A stretch of 8,408 bases of DNA from Bacteroidota bacterium (GTDB lineage: Bacteria; Bacteroidota; Bacteroidia; Chitinophagales; Chitinophagaceae). The notes below the pieces were generated by a model. It worked only from the letters and a program-made list of their open reading frames with translations. It was not told where the DNA came from and made no database searches. This document shows, piece after piece, positions 1-5,886 of this stretch (its first letter is position 1; each line of letters begins with the position of its first letter). The stretch is taken from NCBI GenBank assembly GCA_028877005.1, contig JAGWPI010000023.1, positions 1 through 8,408 of the forward strand. The letters are read 5' to 3'. Made by a program: the position numbers and the translations under genes.

Positions 1-43
1 TATCTGTATGTGTTGAAACTCCAATGATATTAAATTAGTGAGG

Positions 44-64
44 GGCTTGCGTACAAGTTTTTTT
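44..64 (+). terminator. Possible weak terminator of a gene left of the window
   Basis: A short hairpin, CTTG (46-49) and CAAG (54-57) with loop CGTA, extendable by G-T wobbles, is followed directly by seven T residues (58-64). Two + strand frames entering from the left edge stop at 25-27 and 34-36, so an upstream gene could end here. The stem is short and mostly A-T, and no upstream product can be recognised, so this is only a candidate. Confidence 0.25.
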
Positions 65-202
65 GTTTATGGAATTGTGATAGTCAAAATTAAGCATAAG
101 CATATATAAATCGTAACGGCAAAAGTTATTGACTTATACTAATATTGTAAGCAATATGAATTTGGGAAAAATTATCAGTTTTCATTAATAAGTTTGTGAA
201 TT
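65..202. other. Non-coding stretch with no recognisable feature
   Basis: All + strand frames here are interrupted by stops, and none encodes the missing upstream part of the NagB/PIG-L protein that follows. The frame of the next gene has its last stop (TGA) at 197-199. The only - strand opening is a short Met-less stretch near the left edge. There are 7-of-8 matches to the Bacteroidota -7 box, for example TAATATTG at 140-147, but none has a TTG at the usual spacing. I cannot assign a promoter. Confidence 0.5.
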
Positions 203-694
203 ATGAGTCAGGTTCGACTAAAAAATTACTTAACTGAAAATACCTCATTAACAGAAAAAGATATTGAAATTACTATTGACCTATTACAGAAATTAAAACC
301 ACATCAGGTTTTTTGTGCCGGCGATTTAGCTGATCCACATGGCACACATAAGGTATGCTTAGACATTGTTTTAGAAAGTCTAAAACGCATTATATCATCT
401 GGAGAATCATGGATAAATGATTGCTGGTTGTGGTTATACAAAGGTGCTTGGCAAGAGTGGGATATTTCTGAAATTGAAATGGCTATTCCCATGAGTCCAG
501 ATCAGGTAATGAAGAAACGTTTTGGAATTTTTATCCATCAATCTCAAAAAGATATGGTTCCATTTCAAGGAAGCGATAGTAGAGAATTTTGGCAAAGAGC
601 AGAAGATAGAAACGCAACTACTGCCAAACTTTATGCTAACCTCGGACTTACACAATATGCCGCTATGGAAGCCTTTGTGAGATGGCATTATTAA
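203..694 (+). CDS. Orphan C-terminal fragment of NagB/PIG-L (glucosamine-6-phosphate deaminase fusion)
   Basis: The 163-residue product resembles only the last quarter of the roughly 640-residue Bacteroidota NagB protein, in which a GlcN6P deaminase domain is fused to a PIG-L (LmbE-like) deacetylase domain. Recognisable segments are KPHQVFCAGDLADPHGTH (32-49), the YKGAWQEWD block (79-87), IPMSPDQ (95-101) and the C-terminal FWQRAEDRN to EAFVRW region. The HGTH motif (46-49) would supply late PIG-L metal ligands. The N-terminal AHPDD-type motif and the whole deaminase domain are absent. ATG 203 is the first possible start because TGA lies at 197-199, and similarity begins only a few residues after it. 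The frame is otherwise intact. It could be a recent gene remnant or a retained small protein, but it should not be active as deaminase or deacetylase alone. The PAP2 gene follows after 7 bases. Confidence 0.75.
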   Translation: MSQVRLKNYLTENTSLTEKDIEITIDLLQKLKPHQVFCAGDLADPHGTHKVCLDIVLESLKRIISSGESWINDCWLWLYKGAWQEWDISEIEMAIPMSPDQVMKKRFGIFIHQSQKDMVPFQGSDSREFWQRAEDRNATTAKLYANLGLTQYAAMEAFVRWHY

Positions 695-701
695 TAATAA
701 T

Positions 702-1373
702 TTGTACATTGCATTGGTGTTGCATGAGAAGAAAATAAATAATGGGCTTTGGAAAGAAGCATGGCAGGAATATAATTTTAGAAGTAAATTAATTTCCGGC
801 TTATTTATTTTAATTGTATTACTTGCTATAATGCCATCCTATTTTCAATTTATAGAAAACAGAGATGGATTGGAAATAAATGATTGGGTATTGAATGCTA
901 TTCCTGCATGGAATGCTTCCTTACCCATCTTCATAATTATTTGGTTAACTGCTGCCCTAGCTTTGATAAATGCCTTTAAAAATCCGGATATGTTTATTTT
1001 ATTGTTATGGTCATTTATTTTCTTAACTATATCCAGATTATTCACTATTTATTTAGTACCACTTAATCCACCTAATCAATTAATTGCATTGGTTGATCCA
1101 ATTAGCAACCGCTTTTATGGAAACAGCTTTGTAACAAAGGATTTATTTTATTCCGGACACACATCAACTCAATTTCTTTTCTTTCTTTGTTTTAAGAATA
1201 AAATTTTAAAAACGTTGGCATTAATAGCTACCATCACTATTGGTACATTAGTTTTAGTTCAACACGTGCATTATACGGTTGATGTGGTTTCTGCCCCCTT
1301 TTTTACTTATCTCGTTTTTAAAATTGCCAATAGCTGGCTTTCTCCTGTATTTGTAAGTGAGCGAGCCGCATAA
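702..1373 (+). CDS. PAP2_C membrane phosphatase/phosphotransferase, sphingomyelin-synthase-like
   Basis: This is an integral membrane protein of about 220 residues with roughly six hydrophobic segments (about 30-48, 73-90, 97-119, 152-166, 168-187 and 194-210). The PAP2_C signature is clear: SGHT (151-154) and HYTVD (190-194) give H153, H190 and D194, the catalytic triad arrangement of sphingomyelin synthases. An upstream SRLFTIYLVPL segment (111-121) matches the Arg-Thr-Pro region of that family. Such enzymes remove or transfer a phospho-headgroup on lipids at the membrane; the actual substrate is unknown. The start is uncertain: TTG 702, TTG 714, GTG 717 and TTG 720 are all in frame, no Shine-Dalgarno is visible, and the frame is open only from 681. 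Co-transcription with the preceding fragment is likely. The stop lies one base from the convergent gene's stop. Confidence 0.8.
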   Translation: MYIALVLHEKKINNGLWKEAWQEYNFRSKLISGLFILIVLLAIMPSYFQFIENRDGLEINDWVLNAIPAWNASLPIFIIIWLTAALALINAFKNPDMFILLLWSFIFLTISRLFTIYLVPLNPPNQLIALVDPISNRFYGNSFVTKDLFYSGHTSTQFLFFLCFKNKILKTLALIATITIGTLVLVQHVHYTVDVVSAPFFTYLVFKIANSWLSPVFVSERAA

Positions 1374-1374
1374 T

Positions 1375-2472
1375 TTAAAATGCCTCACCCAATTGTAAAT
1401 AAAAGCCCTGATTATTGCCTTGTCCAATGCCATAATCTAAACGTAAATTCAACTTATCTTTTTTGGTTAATCGAATACGTAAACCTGCACCATATGCATA
1501 TTTCAATCCATTCAAAGTAAAATTATCAATAGCATGTCCAACTTCTCCACTACTGGCAAACACAGCTACTCCTAATCGCTTATAAACTGGGATCCTATAT
1601 TCGGCCTGAAAAACCAATGCTTGTTTATCCCGATATCTTCCGCTATAATAACCACGCATACTATTAGCGCCACCTAATGAAGCTAAACTTCGTAATGGCA
1701 CTTCGTTACCAATATTTGAAAAACTATAGACTTGTACTGCCAAAACTTGTTTGTGATATGTTTGCAAATACTTTCTCAAATCAATGACCAAATTGGTATA
1801 ATTAAATGTTGATCCTAAAAAAGGGGTAAAATGATTAAAGTATACTTGTGCAAAATTTCCTTTATTGGGAGCAAAAGCATCATTTCTATCATCATATGTT
1901 AAGCTTAACCCCAAGCCCGAAACAAAATAACCCGAACGACCTGCAATATTTTCCTGATCAAATAAACCTCCGTAAATATAATTTATTTTGTAAACATGTT
2001 GTAGCTCGTAAAGAACACCCCCAAAAAAATGATGACCTAAGTTGCGAAGCAAATGCAGGTAAATATAATATTGTTGAAAGCTATAATTTTCAACCGCTGA
2101 ATCGGGTGTTGTATTACCAATACCCCAAAATTTATCTGGAAATGAACTATAAGAAATTTGTTCATTTAAAATATAATTTTCATTCTTAAAATATTCTGCG
2201 CCATTAATAGCTGCAATAAATTGTTTTTTTAGTGAGTATAAAACAACCGACTGTATATTAGAAGTTCGAGATAATGAATCGGATTTTGATAATCGAAAAG
2301 TAGCAGAACTGGCTAATCCAAATGACCAATTGGTTTCAATAGATTTGGCAATAACAGGGAAGTATAGTATTTTTTTAGAAGGCAAACTATCTTTCCGCTC
2401 AACTTGAGCAAATATTGACGTTCTAACCTGTAAAAACAATAAAAAAAGTGGCAGAAATATTTTCTTAAACAT
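1375..2472 (-). CDS. Outer-membrane beta-barrel, Omp85/bacterial surface antigen type without POTRA
   Basis: The 365-residue product starts with a signal peptide (FKKIFLPLFLLFL core, probable cleavage near A22). Amphipathic strands follow up to a terminal Phe (LGEAF), the usual C-terminal signature of outer-membrane barrels. The segment LGGANSMRGYYSGRYRD (266-282) corresponds to the conserved RG-containing lid motif of the Omp85/bac_surface_Ag barrel, with R273 as the key residue. There is too little sequence between the signal peptide and the first strands for a POTRA domain. Full-length BamA or TamA proteins carry one to five POTRAs, so this is a barrel-only relative whose cargo is unknown. 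The gene is read from its own promoter in the divergent region and converges tail to tail with the PAP2 gene, leaving no room for a terminator between them. Confidence 0.8.
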   Translation of the reverse strand: MFKKIFLPLFLLFLQVRTSIFAQVERKDSLPSKKILYFPVIAKSIETNWSFGLASSATFRLSKSDSLSRTSNIQSVVLYSLKKQFIAAINGAEYFKNENYILNEQISYSSFPDKFWGIGNTTPDSAVENYSFQQYYIYLHLLRNLGHHFFGGVLYELQHVYKINYIYGGLFDQENIAGRSGYFVSGLGLSLTYDDRNDAFAPNKGNFAQVYFNHFTPFLGSTFNYTNLVIDLRKYLQTYHKQVLAVQVYSFSNIGNEVPLRSLASLGGANSMRGYYSGRYRDKQALVFQAEYRIPVYKRLGVAVFASSGEVGHAIDNFTLNGLKYAYGAGLRIRLTKKDKLNLRLDYGIGQGNNQGFYLQLGEAF

Positions 2473-2485
2473 AAAGATATGTTAT

Positions 2486-2493
2486 CAAAAATA
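2486..2493 (-). promoter_or_regulatory. -7 promoter element for the POTRA-less barrel gene
   Basis: Read on the - strand this is TATTTTTG, an exact match to the Bacteroidota -7 consensus TAnnTTTG. It ends 13 bases before the ATG (2472), which implies a very short leader. No TTG -33 element sits at the expected 19-21 base spacing, so the assignment rests on the -7 box and its position. Confidence 0.4.
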
Positions 2494-2599
2494 TAGGAAA
2501 AATGATTTGAATTATGAAAGGAACACTAAATTCAAAGATTTAATTTACTTTTAGGCAATGCAATGTTTACAATTTTATAATAATTAATTAACATTGCAG

Positions 2600-2607
2600 T
2601 TACTTTG
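2600..2607 (+). promoter_or_regulatory. Possible -7 promoter element for the PhyH-like gene
   Basis: TTACTTTG differs from TAnnTTTG at one position and ends 19 bases before the ATG at 2627. No TTG -33 box is found at the right distance. It is the best candidate in the 154-base divergent region, which otherwise holds only AT-rich sequence. Confidence 0.25.
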
Positions 2608-2626
2608 ATAAAATACAAACCCTCGA

Positions 2627-3439
2627 ATGAACAAATGGAATAGTAGTTTTAAATTAGGAGATACAATTACGGAGGAACAAAAAGAATTTTTCGACAAAAA
2701 CGGAGTCATAGTTTTCAGAAATTTTCTTACACCCGAAAAGGTATCCCTCTATTTAAATGAATTACACCGGCTTGAGCATGTTTGGCTTTCCGAAGGCCGT
2801 GATAAAATAAATGGCGTGCCATTAAAATTTGGAAGAGACGAACAAAATAACAAAACCATACAAAGGCTTTGTTTTACATCATTGTATAGTGATGCATTGC
2901 ATTTGTTGCTAAACGATGATAGGTTAAAAGCATTGGTTTCTTTACTAAGCCCATATGAAGGCCGAATTGCTGAAAATGAGAAAGATGGTTTAGTTATTAA
3001 TAATTACATTAATATACCCAACAGCAGTTTTACCCAAATGGGATGGCATACAGATAGCCCACGTGATTTATTTTTAGGGCAGAAAATTATGCCAATGCTA
3101 AATGTAGGCATCCATTTAGATACCTGTTTATTCCAAAATGGTGGTTTGCGTGTATTACCCGGTACACACAAACAAAATATTTTACAACTATTGTTTGGAA
3201 AAAAATATTTTGTGGATTACAGCGATGATCCAAGAGAAGTTGGTTTTGACATTTTTGCCGGCGATTTAACCGTACATGATGGCCGTACTTGGCATAGAGT
3301 TAAACAATCACCTTTAGTGGGCGAAGCAAGTAGAAGACGTGTAATGTATGTACCCATAATTACCGGTAAGTTTAAACCCAAACATGAAAAAAGCAAAACG
3401 CCATTTTACCATCGTTTTACCAATGCGGTTCATCATTAA
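2627..3439 (+). CDS. Phytanoyl-CoA dioxygenase (PhyH) family Fe(II)/2-oxoglutarate oxygenase
   Basis: At 270 residues it has the usual length for the PhyH family. The N-terminal ITEEQKEFFDKNGVIVFRNF segment (14-33) is the typical opening helix and strand. The iron site is visible as WHTD (H141, D143) and the distal His H223 in TWHRVKQ. GD 212-213 precedes it, and the Arg cluster 236-238 supplies the 2-oxoglutarate-binding Arg. NGGLRVLPGTHK (171-182) is the conserved core strand and turn. The protein should be a soluble cytoplasmic hydroxylase; its substrate (lipid, small amine or secondary metabolite) cannot be read from the sequence. The tail is rich in His and Lys. The gene diverges from the barrel gene and lies 78 bases before the SDR gene, with which it may share a transcript. 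Confidence 0.85.
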   Translation: MNKWNSSFKLGDTITEEQKEFFDKNGVIVFRNFLTPEKVSLYLNELHRLEHVWLSEGRDKINGVPLKFGRDEQNNKTIQRLCFTSLYSDALHLLLNDDRLKALVSLLSPYEGRIAENEKDGLVINNYINIPNSSFTQMGWHTDSPRDLFLGQKIMPMLNVGIHLDTCLFQNGGLRVLPGTHKQNILQLLFGKKYFVDYSDDPREVGFDIFAGDLTVHDGRTWHRVKQSPLVGEASRRRVMYVPIITGKFKPKHEKSKTPFYHRFTNAVHH

Positions 3440-3448
3440 TGCAAATGA

Positions 3449-3497
3449 TAACAGTTTTGTTAATGTTATAAGTATTATATTGCTCTATAACATGTTA
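3449..3497. repeat. Cluster of TAACA/TGTTA half-sites and inverted repeats upstream of the SDR gene
   Basis: Five half-sites occur in 49 bases: TAACA at 3449 and 3488, TGTTA at 3458, 3464 and 3493. They form TAACA-gttt-TGTTA (3449-3462), a 7-base inverted pair TGTTATA/TATAACA (3464-3470 and 3486-3492) and the perfect palindrome TAACATGTTA (3488-3497). The last of these ends 20 bases before the SDR ATG. The arrangement would suit an operator, but the region is AT-rich and no regulator is known. Confidence 0.4.
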
Positions 3498-3517
3498 AAA
3501 AATATTAGCATTTAACT

Positions 3518-4297
3518 ATGAAACCATATGTACTGATTACAGGCGCTAGTAAAGGTATTGGTAAAGCAATGGCCGAATTATTAGCCAAACAAAAAACTAA
3601 TTTGTTATTACTAGCCCGAAGTGAACAAATATTGGACAATTTAGCAAAAGATTTAATGATAAAACATGAGATAGATGTTCAATACCTAGTAATTGATTTA
3701 GCTAAAATAAATGCTGCTGAAACTGTATTACAATGGGTACAAAGCCATCAATTTCCTATTCAAGCCCTAATTAATAATGCCGGATATGGATTAAGTGGAG
3801 CATTCCAAAAATATCCATTAGCACAACATGTAGATATGATGCAATTAAATATGGCAGCACCTGTACAACTAACCTATTTATTACTGCCCATTTTACAACA
3901 ACAACCAAAAGGCTATATTTTAAATATCGCTAGTGCAGCAGCTTATCAGGCTGTACCAGGTTTAACTTTATATGCAGCAACAAAATCTTTTTTACTAAGT
4001 TTTAGTCGCGGCTTACAACATGAATTGAAGAAATCTAATATTTCAGTAACGGTAGTTTGTCCTGGTGCTACAGACACTGATTTTCCCAACCGAGCACAAG
4101 TTGGTTTAAAAGCACAGAAAGCGGCAGCACGCCTTAATATGTCGGCAAATGAGGTAGCTGCTTTAGCCATTAAAGCAATGTATGCTGCTAAAACTGAAAA
4201 AATTACAGGATTTATTAATCAATTAGGCGCTTTTACAGCTTGGCTACTCCCCAAAAAATGGATTGAAAACGCAGTGGCCAAAATTTATCAGGAATAA
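3518..4297 (+). CDS. Short-chain dehydrogenase/reductase (classical SDR, DltE-like group)
   Basis: This 259-residue Rossmann-fold oxidoreductase has every classical SDR signature. TGASKGIG (8-15) binds the cofactor, D60 follows the third strand, and NNAG is at 86-89. The catalytic tetrad is N111, S139, Y152 and K156 (YAATK), and PG is at 182-183. R34 just after the second strand suggests NADPH rather than NADH. The best general match in style is the DltE/COG0300 group, whose members reduce varied ketones including lipid intermediates, so the substrate cannot be named. The last 50 residues (LGAFTAWLLPKKWIENAV) are typical of this group and may touch the membrane. The gene follows the PhyH-like gene by 78 bases. 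No good -7 box is seen in the gap, so read-through from the PhyH gene is plausible. Confidence 0.88.
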   Translation: MKPYVLITGASKGIGKAMAELLAKQKTNLLLLARSEQILDNLAKDLMIKHEIDVQYLVIDLAKINAAETVLQWVQSHQFPIQALINNAGYGLSGAFQKYPLAQHVDMMQLNMAAPVQLTYLLLPILQQQPKGYILNIASAAAYQAVPGLTLYAATKSFLLSFSRGLQHELKKSNISVTVVCPGATDTDFPNRAQVGLKAQKAAARLNMSANEVAALAIKAMYAAKTEKITGFINQLGAFTAWLLPKKWIENAVAKIYQE

Positions 4298-4312
4298 AAT
4301 TTGCAGAAGCTT

Positions 4313-4342
4313 TTGCATTTAAATATTAAGCTGCTATATTTG
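4313..4342 (+). promoter_or_regulatory. Bacteroidota-type promoter of tRNA-Arg
   Basis: TTG at 4313-4315 is separated by 19 bases from TATATTTG at 4335-4342. Both boxes and the spacing match the Bacteroidota primary sigma consensus (TTG, 19-21 bases, TAnnTTTG). The -7 box ends 20 bases before the mature tRNA 5' end. The -33 box lies just after the SDR stop and inside an imperfect palindrome (TGCAGAAGCTTTTGCA). Confidence 0.75.
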
Positions 4343-4362
4343 CAACCCCAATGAATGAATAT

Positions 4363-4436
4363 GGCCCCGTAGCTCAACTGAATAGAGCATTTGACTACGG
4401 ATCAAAAGGTTTCAGGTTTGAATCCTGACGGGGTCA
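4363..4436 (+). tRNA. tRNA-Arg (anticodon ACG)
   Basis: The 74-nt cloverleaf folds completely. The acceptor is GGCCCCG/CGGGGTC with one G-T pair and discriminator A4436. The D stem is GCTC/GAGC, the anticodon stem TTTGA/TCAAA with loop CTACGGA, and the T stem TCAGG/CCTGA with loop TTTGAAT. The anticodon ACG (4397-4399) would be modified to ICG and read CGU, CGC and CGA. CCA is not encoded (CAA follows the discriminator), so it must be added after processing. Unusually, D-loop position 19 is A and T-loop position 56 is T, replacing the near-universal G19-C56 pair with a compatible A-U pair. A15 and T48 likewise form an A-U Levitt pair. Confidence 0.95.
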
Positions 4437-4437
4437 C

Positions 4438-4474
4438 AAAAAAAGCTGTCTCATAAATTAGAGACAGCTTTTTT
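4438..4474 (+). terminator. Intrinsic terminator after tRNA-Arg, probably bidirectional
   Basis: GCTGTCTC (4445-4452) pairs with GAGACAGC (4461-4468) around an 8-base loop. The stem is extended by six A-T pairs, because a run of A precedes it and six T residues follow it. The hairpin starts two bases after the tRNA discriminator. Since the - strand also reads stem then T-run, it could stop the convergent operon ending at 4583. Confidence 0.85.
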
Positions 4475-4582
4475 GTAAGGGAATGAAGAATTTTTTTTCA
4501 CTTGAACCATTTCAAAGTTTTTCATTTTCATTTTTTCAAATTAGATTCTTACCGTGTTATCATTTTACTATAGTCAAATGAA

Positions 4583-5374
4583 TTAGGCCACTTCAACCCA
4601 AGTATGATCAGCTAATAACTGAACTGAAGCTAAAAATTGTTTAAATGGACCAGTGCCAGCCCATTCTTTTGGAGCAACTAAAGAAAGTAAATAATTCCCA
4701 TCTTTTTTTTCGTATAAATGATATATCTGTCCAATTTGTGGTTTAAAATTAATTTGCGCATCATAAATCATTAAACTTAATTCTCTTCTTTTTCTAATTT
4801 CTTGTGCTTGCTTGGCCAAAAGTTCAATTTGTTGTTTAATTTGTTCTAATTGTATATTTGTTTGCTCTTCCATGGCAGTTAAAGCTTTATGCCTTATGAT
4901 ACCCTGTTTAGTAGGCTGTATGGCAACACTACCTACCGATGAGGCATATGGCAAAACACTCATTTGTTTATGATAAACTTCTTTATTCACAAAATTATTG
5001 CCGGTACTATCTACACCATTATACAACAATTCTAAATAGCCATTTGGTAATATTTTATGTTGTACAGTTAAAATAAGTAAATTATTTTTATAAAAATAAT
5101 GCAACAATGTAGATTGGTCTGGTATTTCAGCTACAATGGTATCTGCTAAATCCTCATAGGTACACGGTTGTTGACTTCCGTCAGGGGTTACTGAAAACTG
5201 GGCATAGTATGCTTCATTATCTATGCTTACCCAATTCATACTTACTTGTAGCGATTTGCCATTTAAAATGGATTCAATTTTATAATTACCACTTTTAGGA
5301 ACAATGCCCGACTGGTAGACACATTTCTCTGGGAATAACTGCCAACTGGATAAAAAATTATAAGCCTGAACCAT
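4583..5374 (-). CDS. DUF2452 protein with lipocalin-like N-terminal half
   Basis: I prefer the ATG at 5374 (263 residues). A GTG at 5416, directly after the upstream stop, would add 14 polar residues (RNCNEYKSF and so on) that look unlike the family. The C-terminal part, about 140-263, resembles DUF2452 (human C1orf50 belongs to this family). A coiled-coil-prone helix (167-198, LEQIKQQIELLAKQAQEI) leads into RKRRELSLMIYDAQINFKP and then GQIYHLYEKKDG and LLADHTW. The first 135 residues (WQLFPEKCVYQSG, SGNYKIE, then alternating strands) look like a calycin/lipocalin-type barrel; this is an inference from pattern only. No signal peptide is present, so the protein is probably cytoplasmic. Its function is unknown. 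It is the last gene of the three-gene - strand operon, 42 bases after the YhcH gene. Confidence 0.72.
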   Translation of the reverse strand: MVQAYNFLSSWQLFPEKCVYQSGIVPKSGNYKIESILNGKSLQVSMNWVSIDNEAYYAQFSVTPDGSQQPCTYEDLADTIVAEIPDQSTLLHYFYKNNLLILTVQHKILPNGYLELLYNGVDSTGNNFVNKEVYHKQMSVLPYASSVGSVAIQPTKQGIIRHKALTAMEEQTNIQLEQIKQQIELLAKQAQEIRKRRELSLMIYDAQINFKPQIGQIYHLYEKKDGNYLLSLVAPKEWAGTGPFKQFLASVQLLADHTWVEVA

Positions 5375-5416
5375 GATTGTTATTTTAAAAGATTTGTACT
5401 CATTACAATTGCGCAC

Positions 5417-5881
5417 TTAAATTGTTGTATTTGATAAAGCTACTTTTAGTACAATTTTTTTTACGAAGAATTTTTTATCATTTTGAATACCTGGCATATG
5501 CATATCATTTGGGAAAAAAACACCAAACATTCCAGCTTCTAATTTACTATAAAAAGATGGATATGAAGTATATGTAATACAATCATTTACTACATCTACT
5601 TGTTTTTGTTGCGGTTGTTGATGCAAAAAACCATGACCAATTAGTTCTTGCCCACTAACAACGTAATGAATATCTATGTACTTTAAGTGAGATTCCATGA
5701 ATTCCAGTTCAGGCAATACAGTTTCATAACTATTTACAAGAGCAAAAATTCTAAGTCCGTCAATTTCATATTTCCCATCAGGAATAGCAAATAATTCGGG
5801 TTGCTGTAAAAATGAAAATGCTTGTAATAAATGTGGTTGAAAAGCATAATAATGTAAATTTTCTAAATAATCAATTATCAT
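5417..5881 (-). CDS. YhcH/YjgK/YiaL family (DUF386, EbgC-like) sugar-binding protein
   Basis: The 154-residue product fits the family's usual size of about 150. It carries the family landmarks: GKYEIDG (36-42), the HLKYIDIHYVVSGQE stretch (65-79, with H65, D70 and H72), FFPNDMHMPG (122-131, with D126 and H128) and KKIVLKV (141-147). The acidic and His residues form the cupin-like metal site. Characterised relatives include NanQ/YhcH, reported as a sialic acid anomerase, and EbgC, the small subunit of the evolved beta-galactosidase; the sugar here is not known. It is translated from an ATG only 5 bases after the outer-membrane barrel gene, so the two are almost certainly co-transcribed and perhaps coupled. 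No sugar transporter or catabolic enzyme lies in the window to define its substrate. Confidence 0.85.
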   Translation of the reverse strand: MIIDYLENLHYYAFQPHLLQAFSFLQQPELFAIPDGKYEIDGLRIFALVNSYETVLPELEFMESHLKYIDIHYVVSGQELIGHGFLHQQPQQKQVDVVNDCITYTSYPSFYSKLEAGMFGVFFPNDMHMPGIQNDKKFFVKKIVLKVALSNTTI

Positions 5882-5886
5882 TTATT

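Noticed and set aside
1..202. Search for the missing NagB N-terminal part as a frameshifted upstream remnant
   Set aside because: None of the three + frames contains recognisable deaminase or PIG-L residues before 203; only short interrupted peptides are found.
1848..2189. 113-codon + strand frame inside the POTRA-less barrel gene
   Set aside because: It is antisense to a well-supported gene, has low-complexity composition and shows no recognisable domain.
4351..4428. Small + strand frame of 25 codons starting at ATG 4351 (MNEYGPVAQLNRAF...)
   Set aside because: It is the translation of the tRNA-Arg itself, a well-known kind of false protein; the cloverleaf explains the sequence fully.
4363..4436. 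tRNA as an integration site for a mobile element
   Set aside because: No copy of the tRNA 3' end is seen elsewhere in the window, and no integrase or phage-like gene is nearby.
4475..4582. T-rich gap with weak inverted words such as GTAAG/CTTAC
   Set aside because: Arms are short and far apart, and the T-rich composition makes such matches likely by chance; no small RNA gene can be supported.
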